Assembly: GCA_002393555.1 (NCBI GenBank)
Contig: DGSP01000033.1
Location: 100,004-112,052 of the forward strand
DNA: 12,049 nucleotides
Reading direction: 5' to 3'
DNA from: Prevotellaceae bacterium UBA4359
GTDB taxonomy: Bacteria; Bacteroidota; Bacteroidia; Bacteroidales; Bacteroidaceae
This document shows positions 5,604 through 12,049 of this stretch, piece after piece. A program made the translations under genes and the position numbers. The number at the start of each line of letters is the position of its first letter. Positions within the stretch are counted from its first letter, which is position 1. The notes beneath the pieces were generated by a model. It had not been told where the DNA came from. It saw only the letters and a program-made list of their open reading frames with translations, and made no database searches.

Positions 5604-7112
5604 TTATCTGGAGTTCCTGAAGCCGTCCATGTTTCGGTATCGGCGTTTCATGAACCGGTTGTATATATTGCGAAGCCACAGGGGGTGAAGCACGGTGCCT
5701 ATCACACCAATGGTCAGCATGGAGATGGCTGCCACTTCATCGTTGAAACTCTGCACCAGGATGTACATGAGCAGCATGGGGAGAAACAGGGCTATGCCCG
5801 ACATAATCATCTGCACTTTCGTGTCACGCCCAGCCTTGGTCAGTTTTTCGTTCAGATGTATGGTTGAGTCATTATAGACTGCGAGTTGGAAGATGAACGG
5901 AAAGACTGCACCCGATGTGAAGAACATACAGCCCAGTGCCATGAGCCAGGTGATTTTGCCTTCCATGATGGGCATGAGGGAAAAGAGGAACGGCACGATG
6001 AGCACCATGCACTGAAAGTAATATTTGGCTTTCAAGAGTGAGAGCACGGTCTCTTTTCTCACCATCAAGCCATCAATATAGTTGCCCTCTGCACACATCA
6101 CGGTCGTAAGAGTCATCACTCCCAGGCAGGTGAAACAATACACACAGATGAAGATGCGCATGAAAGGCATGTCGGCATAGACATCGGAGAATGAAAAAAG
6201 GCCGCACAGCATGAGCATACACAAGGCTCCCGTGATGAACTGTTTTCGGACCACCAGGTTGCGCACCATCGACTTCAGTTCGAGTTTCAGATACTCGCCT
6301 ATGATGCCGAACTTGTCGAGGAAGGTCATGTTGTTGGTCTTCACTTGTTTCACCATCTCCGTTTTGGCTATTTCCACATAGATGGCCACCTTCTGCAAAC
6401 GATAGTTGATGATATATAATGGTATAATGAACACCACGATGAAGAGCCAACTCAACACATTCCATTGACAAAAGCCGCGCATCAGCAAAATATTTCCCTG
6501 AAACAGCCATTGATGGTCTTCATCGTAGAAGATTCCGAAATAGGCAAAGGCTGCATAGATGAGCAGCGGAACGATGAAAAAGAGAAAGTTGCGGTTGATA
6601 AGTGTGCGCCAGAAGAGATACCAGTAACTGTTCAGCACAAACATCAGCCACCAGCCCAGGATGAAGCCGACAAAGCCTACAACACCATAGAATTGCGGGA
6701 TGGCTAACCAACCGAAAGGAATGAAAAAGAATGCCCAGAACAGATTGTAGGGTTGCAGCCCCATGCGGAACAGAAAAGTGTGAAGCAGGAAACTGTTTGG
6801 TATGTCGCAGAGTTTATACTGCTTGATGTTCTGGGCCGGAGTTTCCTGCATGGCAAAACGGGTGAGGAAGTCGAGGATGAGAAACCAAATCATGCCGCCA
6901 TCAATCCAGTCGAAGGCTTCAAGGGCAGTGTCGTCAAACGCATAGAAAATGGTGATGCCCAACATGACCAGATAGGCAGCCCAAAATGCAACGAAGATAT
7001 AGCCAAACACCTTCATGGCCATATTCTTCTCAAACATCGGATGGCGACGCGCTTGCAGCCGCTGGTTTTGAGAGATGGAACGATATATCAACCAAGCCCT
7101 TGAAATGTCCAT
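5604..7112 (-). CDS. DUF5687 family integral membrane protein, ABC-2-like permease
   Basis: This encodes 502 residues with about 11-12 hydrophobic segments, for example near 35-57, 122-138, 142-162, 176-194, 219-236, 293-308, 318-340, 366-382, 388-411, 434-453 and 457-476. A basic cytoplasmic region lies around 238-292, and the end is strongly basic (RFMKRRYRNMDGFRNSR). Length, topology and the adjoining ATPase gene match the Bacteroidetes DUF5687 family, which I take to be the membrane half of an ABC exporter. No substrate can be inferred. It starts 21 bases after the stop of the LolA-like gene. The chosen ATG at 7112 keeps an amphipathic N-terminus; Met26 (MFEKN) is an alternative start. 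Confidence 0.85.
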   Translation of the reverse strand: MDISRAWLIYRSISQNQRLQARRHPMFEKNMAMKVFGYIFVAFWAAYLVMLGITIFYAFDDTALEAFDWIDGGMIWFLILDFLTRFAMQETPAQNIKQYKLCDIPNSFLLHTFLFRMGLQPYNLFWAFFFIPFGWLAIPQFYGVVGFVGFILGWWLMFVLNSYWYLFWRTLINRNFLFFIVPLLIYAAFAYFGIFYDEDHQWLFQGNILLMRGFCQWNVLSWLFIVVFIIPLYIINYRLQKVAIYVEIAKTEMVKQVKTNNMTFLDKFGIIGEYLKLELKSMVRNLVVRKQFITGALCMLMLCGLFSFSDVYADMPFMRIFICVYCFTCLGVMTLTTVMCAEGNYIDGLMVRKETVLSLLKAKYYFQCMVLIVPFLFSLMPIMEGKITWLMALGCMFFTSGAVFPFIFQLAVYNDSTIHLNEKLTKAGRDTKVQMIMSGIALFLPMLLMYILVQSFNDEVAAISMLTIGVIGTVLHPLWLRNIYNRFMKRRYRNMDGFRNSR

Positions 7113-7133
7113 TGCCTCGTTCTTTTGCCTAAA

Positions 7134-7739
7134 CTAACGAAGGTCTATCACTTCCACATCTGGATAATTCTTCTCGTTGAAACGGAAGGTTGCCTCCTTA
7201 TACTTCTGGTCTTTCAGAAAAGAGTTACAGAGTATCTTTGTGGTGACATCTTTCGAGGTGGTCATGGTGATGCTGGTAGGGTATTTCGTCGATTTGTTGA
7301 TGCACACCACCACACGTTTGTAAGGGCTGCCGCTCTTACCGGTCAGGATGACTTCATGTTCCTTTGCCGTCCCCTTCCCCATCTTGGCCGTATAGCCCTT
7401 CTTATAGAAAGAAAGGAAAGCATACGGGTTCATCTTGGCCACAGCATCAGCCGAAGGTGTGGTCACGTTCACCTCTTCGTTGGCCTTCACATAGGTCCAC
7501 ATGGTCTTGCCATCGAACCATGTGATGGTGCCTCCCACATTGAGTACAAACTTCTGGTTCTGCAACTTGATATACCCCACCGTAGAGGCTCCATTGGCTT
7601 CCAGAGTGAAACCTATCTTCACGTTGCCAGCAGCGCGGAGAGTGGTTGCCGTCTTGTCAAGCACTTTGGTGGCATCTTGTGCATTCACGCTGCATAAGGT
7701 CAGCAGGCACACAATGGCTAAAAGAATCCTTTTCATCAT
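7134..7739 (-). CDS. LolA-like outer-membrane lipoprotein carrier
   Basis: The 201-residue protein begins with a signal peptide (MMKRILLAIVCLLTLCSVNA, cleavage before Gln21), so it is exported to the periplasm. There is no lipobox. The mature part alternates short beta strands (LEANGASTVGYIKLQNQKFV, ITWFDGKTMWTYVKANEEVNV), which is the pattern of the LolA/LolB half-barrel that carries lipoproteins from the inner to the outer membrane. The FDGKTMWTY segment (about 75-83) is characteristic. In Bacteroidetes a LolA-like gene commonly follows ftsK, as here with a 29-base gap. The tandem Met-Met allows a start at either codon. Carrier function is inferred from the family. Confidence 0.87.
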   Translation of the reverse strand: MMKRILLAIVCLLTLCSVNAQDATKVLDKTATTLRAAGNVKIGFTLEANGASTVGYIKLQNQKFVLNVGGTITWFDGKTMWTYVKANEEVNVTTPSADAVAKMNPYAFLSFYKKGYTAKMGKGTAKEHEVILTGKSGSPYKRVVVCINKSTKYPTSITMTTSKDVTTKILCNSFLKDQKYKEATFRFNEKNYPDVEVIDLR

Positions 7740-7768
7740 GATGTTTTATTTTATATGATGCTTATTCA

Positions 7769-10390
7769 TCAACTATGCAATGAATTTAACAATCCTTCCA
7801 ATGTCAGCGGGTCTTTGATGAGCACCTCGCGTGGTTTGCTGCCCACCTGTGGTCCCACCACACCCATCTTCTCAAGTTGATCCATAATCTTGCCGGCACG
7901 GTTGTAGCCAATGGAGTAGTTGCGCTGAATCATCGAGGTGGAGCCACTCTGGTTGTTGACCACAAACTTGGCCACTTCTGGGAACATGGGGTCGAGGTGG
8001 TTCTTATCGACCGTCCCCATACTGCTGCCACTGTCGCCGTCAGGGTCAGCCACATCGGGCAGATACATGGGATGGAGGAAGGACTGTTGTATGGCTATGT
8101 AGTGGCAGATGTCGTTCACCTCAGGCGTATCGACAAATGCACACTGCACACGAACCGGCTCTGCACCGTTCAGATAGAGCATGTCGCCCTTGCCGATGAG
8201 TTGGTTGGCTCCTGCACGGTCGAGAATGACGCGAGAGTCCATCATGGAACTGACTTTGAAGGCGATGCGTGTGGGGAAGTTGGCCTTGATGGCACCGCTA
8301 ATGATGCTGGCCTGCGGACGCTGGGTGGCGATGATCATGTGAATGCCCACGGCACGGGCCAACTGGGCAATGCGGCAGATAGGCAACTCGACTTCTTTGC
8401 CTGCCGTCATGATAAGGTCTCCAAACTCATCGACAATGACCACGATGTAGGGCATGAACTCATGACCATGCTCAGGATTCAGTTTGCGGGTCTTGAACAT
8501 CTCGTTATATTCCTTGATGTTACGGGCATGGGCACGCTTGAGCAGATCGTAGCGACTGTCCATCAGGGCACAAAGAGAGTTGAGCGTCTTCACCACTTTC
8601 TGCACATCGGTGATGATGCAATCCTCCTCTTCTTCCAGACGTGCCAAAAAGTGATTCTCGATGGGGCTGTAGATGCTGAACTCCACCTTTTTCGGGTCAA
8701 CCATCACAATTTTCAGTTCCGACGGATGCTTCTTGTAGAGCAGAGAGGTGACAATGGCATTCAACCCCACCGACTTACCCTGACCTGTAGCACCGGCCAC
8801 CAGCAGGTGAGGAGCCTTGGCCAAGTCGAACATGAAGACTTCGTTACTGATGGTCTTGCCGATAGCACAAGGGAGTTCCATCTTGCTTTCCTGATAAACA
8901 CGGCTGTTGATGACGCTCTCCATCGAGACAATGCACTTCTTCTTGTTCGGCACCTCTATACCAATCGTTCCTTTGCCCGGAATGGGGGCAATGATACGGA
9001 TGCCTTCTGCTGCCAGCGACAGAGCGATGTCGTCCTCCAAATTGCGGATTTTGCTGATACGTGTGCCTTCGGCTGGCACAATCTCGTAGAGCGTGATAGT
9101 GGGGCCGATGGTAGCCTTGATACTCTTGATTTCCACACCAAACTGTTTCAGCACCTGAATGATGCGGTCTTTGTTGGCATTCTGCTCTATCATGTCTATC
9201 TGAGGCCCTTGGTCATCAGCCTTGCGGAGCAGATTTAACGTAGGATATTTGTAATGTTCCAAAGCCAGTTTGGGGTCGTAGGGGGTGTCTATACCGCCTC
9301 GTTCTATCTTGCCACTTCCTTTTTCTGTTTCATTTTGTTCAATCTCCAGCGTGGTGGGAACAACAGCACCGTCATCAGCACTTGCAGAATCATTCTCTTC
9401 CACGTTGGGAACAAGCGTTTCTGCACCTACATTGCCATCATGTGCCTCTTCGTGGCCAACAGCCTGCACCTCTTCCTCTTCCACTCCGGCCTTCCCGTTT
9501 TCTATGGAAGGTTCAGAGCCTGCGATGTTGGAAAATTCCAACACGGTTGAAGACATTTCGTCTCCTCCCGTCACGTAGTTTCCATCTTCATCACCCGATT
9601 CATCAGAAGCCCCGTCGTTATGATTTGTCTCATTTTCGTTGTCATCTTCATCACTTTCTGTGTCAGATTCCACCTCATCTTCATCGTCTCCTCGGCTGAT
9701 TAGACGTTTCCATCGGTCAGGATTCACCTTCTTTAGGAAATTCATTCTGAAAGCGTTACGAATCACTTCGATGGTCTTTGCACTCAGATAAATGAGATAA
9801 AGTACAGCACTAATGGCCAAGAAAGCGAATAAGCCTGGAGTACCCACCACCTGAGTTAAAATCTTCACCACATGAATGCCGTGATTACCGCCTAACTTGA
9901 TGAAGGAGCCTTCAAAGTAGGGAAAAAGATAGCCAAAGGCAGCAAGGAAGATGCTTGTCCACAACATCAAGAAAGTGAACAGGATAAACTTACGGACCAA
10001 TGTGAACTTGAAGACCCGCATCAGCCGGAATCCCACAATAATCAAATAAGGAGGGATAATGAAGGAAGCCAATCCAAACAAGTCATTCAAGAAGAAAAAG
10101 GCCACAATGGCTCCCCCCGAACCACACACATTCTTGTATTGCAACTCCCAATTGAGGGGGTCGGCATGACTTTCCAGAAGGCTGTAATCTGCTTCACCTG
10201 TAAAGAGATACGACACAAAGGCCACAAGCATGAAGATAGCGCACAAAACAAGAAGAAGGCCTATGCAAAAGGAAAATATTTCCATTTTGCCGAAACCTAC
10301 AAAGAAATCGCCGGCACTCAACTTTTCCTTTTGTACAGCCGCGTATTTTTTCCCGTTTTTGCTTTTCGAAGTTCCTTTACTCTTTGCCAT
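7769..10390 (-). CDS. ftsK: DNA translocase FtsK
   Basis: The 873-residue protein anchors at the division septum and pumps chromosomal DNA so that sister chromosomes separate. The N-terminus is basic and is followed by four hydrophobic segments (about 38-63, 93-123, 133-157, 185-204). Next comes a linker of about 150 residues, very rich in Asp/Glu/Asn (234-350). The motor spans about 400-790, with Walker A GATGQGKS (533-540), Walker B IVVIVDEF (649-656), and ATQRPQASIISGAIKANFP at 688-706. The C-terminal gamma winged helix (about 797-862, SMIQRNYSIGYNRAGKIMDQ) reads the polar KOPS signals and would contact XerD. Length and order are normal for the family. It opens the operon under the promoter at 10434-10465. 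Confidence 0.97.
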   Translation of the reverse strand: MAKSKGTSKSKNGKKYAAVQKEKLSAGDFFVGFGKMEIFSFCIGLLLVLCAIFMLVAFVSYLFTGEADYSLLESHADPLNWELQYKNVCGSGGAIVAFFFLNDLFGLASFIIPPYLIIVGFRLMRVFKFTLVRKFILFTFLMLWTSIFLAAFGYLFPYFEGSFIKLGGNHGIHVVKILTQVVGTPGLFAFLAISAVLYLIYLSAKTIEVIRNAFRMNFLKKVNPDRWKRLISRGDDEDEVESDTESDEDDNENETNHNDGASDESGDEDGNYVTGGDEMSSTVLEFSNIAGSEPSIENGKAGVEEEEVQAVGHEEAHDGNVGAETLVPNVEENDSASADDGAVVPTTLEIEQNETEKGSGKIERGGIDTPYDPKLALEHYKYPTLNLLRKADDQGPQIDMIEQNANKDRIIQVLKQFGVEIKSIKATIGPTITLYEIVPAEGTRISKIRNLEDDIALSLAAEGIRIIAPIPGKGTIGIEVPNKKKCIVSMESVINSRVYQESKMELPCAIGKTISNEVFMFDLAKAPHLLVAGATGQGKSVGLNAIVTSLLYKKHPSELKIVMVDPKKVEFSIYSPIENHFLARLEEEEDCIITDVQKVVKTLNSLCALMDSRYDLLKRAHARNIKEYNEMFKTRKLNPEHGHEFMPYIVVIVDEFGDLIMTAGKEVELPICRIAQLARAVGIHMIIATQRPQASIISGAIKANFPTRIAFKVSSMMDSRVILDRAGANQLIGKGDMLYLNGAEPVRVQCAFVDTPEVNDICHYIAIQQSFLHPMYLPDVADPDGDSGSSMGTVDKNHLDPMFPEVAKFVVNNQSGSTSMIQRNYSIGYNRAGKIMDQLEKMGVVGPQVGSKPREVLIKDPLTLEGLLNSLHS

Positions 10391-10433
10391 TACCCAGTCG
10401 TCTATTTATCAATCAGAAGTACTCAAAAGTGTG

Positions 10434-10465
10434 CAAAGGTATATAAAATCCTTTAGATGCACAAA
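10434..10465 (-). promoter_or_regulatory. Promoter of the ftsK operon
   Basis: On the minus strand TTTG (10462-10465) and TACCTTTG (10434-10441) are separated by 20 bases, matching the Bacteroidetes -33/-7 pattern exactly. The start of transcription would be near 10427, leaving a leader of about 37 bases before the ftsK ATG. The 161-base gap between the two genes (10391-10551) otherwise holds only AT-rich sequence; I see no clear terminator for the upstream gene in it. Confidence 0.75.
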
Positions 10466-10551
10466 AATTATTCTCATATTTCAAGTATTTTTTGCTTGCA
10501 AATGAGAAAAAATGGAAATTCTACTTATCTGATAGTCACTTCATGCACTGC

Positions 10552-11829
10552 TTATTGCTTATATTTTTCCAGGGCACGGAGTTCACGTCCTTTATTCAAC
10601 TTAAAGTAAGCCTCGCGAAGCCCCGACAACCATAGAGAAAGGTTTGCTTCGCTAAACTTTTTGGCTTGCTCAAAAGCCTTGGCAGCCTTCCTGTACAAGT
10701 CATTGATGGCCTGCCTTTCCTTTGTATAAGCAGGATTGGAACGAGGCAGATTGAAACGGGCATAAGCATCGTGAGCCTCACTCAGATAGATGTTTCCGAT
10801 GGATGAGAAAGCCTCTGCGTCATCGGCCTTGATTTCGACACATTTCCCAAACGAGGCAAGTGCTTCCTCTTTCATGCCGAGGAGCGCTTGTTCGGTTCCT
10901 TTCATGAACCAGTAGTCCCGATTGTTCGGGTGCAGTTCTGTCATTCTCTCCGCTTTCTGCAACGCTTTCTCATAGTCACCTTGATTGTTGTAGAACTTTG
11001 TCAACGTGACAAAAAAGTATTCAGCATCAGGATAGAGCCGAAAACCATTCTCAAGCACGTTCAGCATCTGGGTTGTGTCACCCAACTCTCCGTATGCCTT
11101 ACTGCCTATCTCCAAGAGTTGACTTTCAAAACTCTTATCATTCAGACTTTCTGCAAGATAAGTAATAGTACCTCCATAATCACCTGAACCATACGCACTC
11201 AATGCCGCAAGCACGGAAACCTCTGTCATATCATCAGGGTCTTCCAAGATGGAAACACCTTTTGAATCCACAAAAATGTCTGACGATTTTGTCTGTGCAT
11301 ACATGTTGAGAAAACGGAAAGCATCCTTGTAGTTCCGCTTTTTGTAATAAAACTTTCCCGCATTCAAGATGTTCTTACGATAAGCAAGCATGGTCGTCCC
11401 TACCCCCTTGCGGAGTTTCGGCTCGGCCTTCTTTCCCATATCCCGTTTTCTTGCAATGGCCTTCTGCTCCAGAGAGTCACAAGTCAGCCCCGTCACATAG
11501 AGTTCGTACATATAGTTGAAATAGCCAATTGTGTCGGGATTTGACTTCAGGTAAATCTTCCTGTTTTCCAAGCCTATCAACTCGTTCAGAGCCTCCATCT
11601 TGTAGTGATACAGTTGCGCATCCTCCTTTGCCTCGTCATACTTCTTAACTGCCTCATCCAAAGTCTGTTTGGCCTTAGCGTAGTTTTTCTCTTTCATGCA
11701 AGTGCGGTATGCTTTCACCACAGCCGACTTCTTAAACACATCGGCAGTTTTCTTGCCCTTTTCTGCTTTCTGGGCAAAGACAGATAAGGTCAGAAAAGAA
11801 AGAATGATAAAAATGCTGATTTTTTTCAT
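10552..11829 (-). CDS. Secreted tetratricopeptide-repeat protein
   Basis: The product is 425 residues when started at the ATG at 11829, which gives a standard signal peptide (MKKISIFIILSFLTLSVFA, cleavage before Gln20). An ATG eight codons upstream would put extra hydrophobic residues ahead of it and is less likely. The mature protein is helical and rich in Lys, Ala and Tyr. Clear TPR units lie near 268-300 (FYNNQGDYEKALQKAERMTE) and 303-336 (WFMKGTEQALLGMKEEALAS), with weaker helical pairs from about 40 to 90 and 150 to 230. TPR proteins are scaffolds, and a periplasmic or outer-membrane-facing role is likely. I cannot assign a partner. Between its stop and ftsK lies the ftsK promoter, so the two are separate units. 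Confidence 0.85.
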   Translation of the reverse strand: MKKISIFIILSFLTLSVFAQKAEKGKKTADVFKKSAVVKAYRTCMKEKNYAKAKQTLDEAVKKYDEAKEDAQLYHYKMEALNELIGLENRKIYLKSNPDTIGYFNYMYELYVTGLTCDSLEQKAIARKRDMGKKAEPKLRKGVGTTMLAYRKNILNAGKFYYKKRNYKDAFRFLNMYAQTKSSDIFVDSKGVSILEDPDDMTEVSVLAALSAYGSGDYGGTITYLAESLNDKSFESQLLEIGSKAYGELGDTTQMLNVLENGFRLYPDAEYFFVTLTKFYNNQGDYEKALQKAERMTELHPNNRDYWFMKGTEQALLGMKEEALASFGKCVEIKADDAEAFSSIGNIYLSEAHDAYARFNLPRSNPAYTKERQAINDLYRKAAKAFEQAKKFSEANLSLWLSGLREAYFKLNKGRELRALEKYKQ

Positions 11830-11853
11830 TTCCAGAATCTTCAGATAAAACAT

Positions 11854-12049
11854 TTTTTTGTTAAGAAATTGAAGTTTCGGATGCTTTTTTCAACAACGAA
11901 TATTTCGAATATGACGAATTTATACAATGCACAATGCACCCAAGGGTGCAACGAATAAAAACGAATGCTGAGTGTAGCCATTCGATTCCATTCGTTGCCG
12001 CTTGCGGCATTAGGAAAATACATCTTCTCGCCGCATGGTAAATTAGAAT
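11854..12049. repeat. Palindrome-rich intergenic stretch at the window edge
   Basis: There is no credible gene here. Short inverted repeats are dense: TGCACCC/GGGTGCA (11935-11941 with 11944-11950), ACGAATG/CATTCGT (11961-11967 with 11989-11995), and TGCCGC/GCGGCA (11996-12001 with 12004-12009). CGAAT or its complement recurs many times, and ACAATGC/CAATGCAC is tandem at 11924-11940. The stretch could hold the terminator of a gene beyond the edge and the promoter of the TPR gene, but I find no clean -33/-7 pair. Confidence 0.45.

Noticed and set aside
6073..6510. A 145-codon minus-strand frame
   Set aside because: It is an out-of-frame shadow of the DUF5687 gene; the true frame has clear membrane segments throughout.
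7877..9238. A 453-codon open frame on the plus strand
   Set aside because: It lies wholly antisense to the motor domain of ftsK and has a His/Val/Asp-rich composition typical of the complement of a well-biased gene; ftsK is unmistakable on the other strand.
11841..12023. A 60-codon minus-strand frame upstream of the TPR gene
   Set aside because: It crosses the palindrome cluster, overlaps the start of the TPR gene, and has no protein-like pattern.

Overview
The window looks like chromosomal DNA of a Bacteroidales bacterium, most likely Prevotella or a close relative (Segatella, Hallella). The reasons are the ftsK gene followed directly by a LolA-like gene, a DUF5687 export permease paired with its ABC ATPase, and two good matches to the Bacteroidetes promoter form (TTTG, 18-20 bases, TAnnTTTG). 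Genus is inferred from family knowledge; no marker such as rRNA is present. Every protein gene I can support lies on the minus strand, so transcription runs from right to left.

Right part (about 10550-12049): a secreted tetratricopeptide-repeat protein, with a palindrome-rich upstream region at the window edge. Centre (4824-10465): a housekeeping-type operon that begins with a clear promoter at 10434-10465 and reads ftsK (DNA translocase for chromosome segregation), a LolA-like periplasmic lipoprotein carrier, a 12-segment DUF5687 membrane protein, and an ABC ATPase. Gaps are 21-36 bases, so the four are probably co-transcribed. They combine division with envelope transport.

Middle left (3750-4823): a gene-poor stretch. 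It holds a frameshifted small gene remnant, a 75-residue hypothetical gene with a near-ideal promoter, and a strongly structured element of about 160 bases whose nested arms are reverse complements of each other.

Left (589-3749): a compact AT-richer operon of a GmrSD-type DUF262/DUF1524 protein, a 74-residue small protein (DUF6140-like) and a single-HKD phospholipase D-fold protein with a cysteine cluster. It is closed by a strong terminator at 532-562. This is the best candidate for a defence or nuclease module in the window.

Far left (1-531): no intact conventional gene. It contains a small membrane-protein frame that looks frameshifted, a possible 18-residue leader peptide ending Ile-Leu-Thr-Thr-Thr, and two different tandem repeats that share a period of about 23 bases. 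One of these repeats is made of hairpins.
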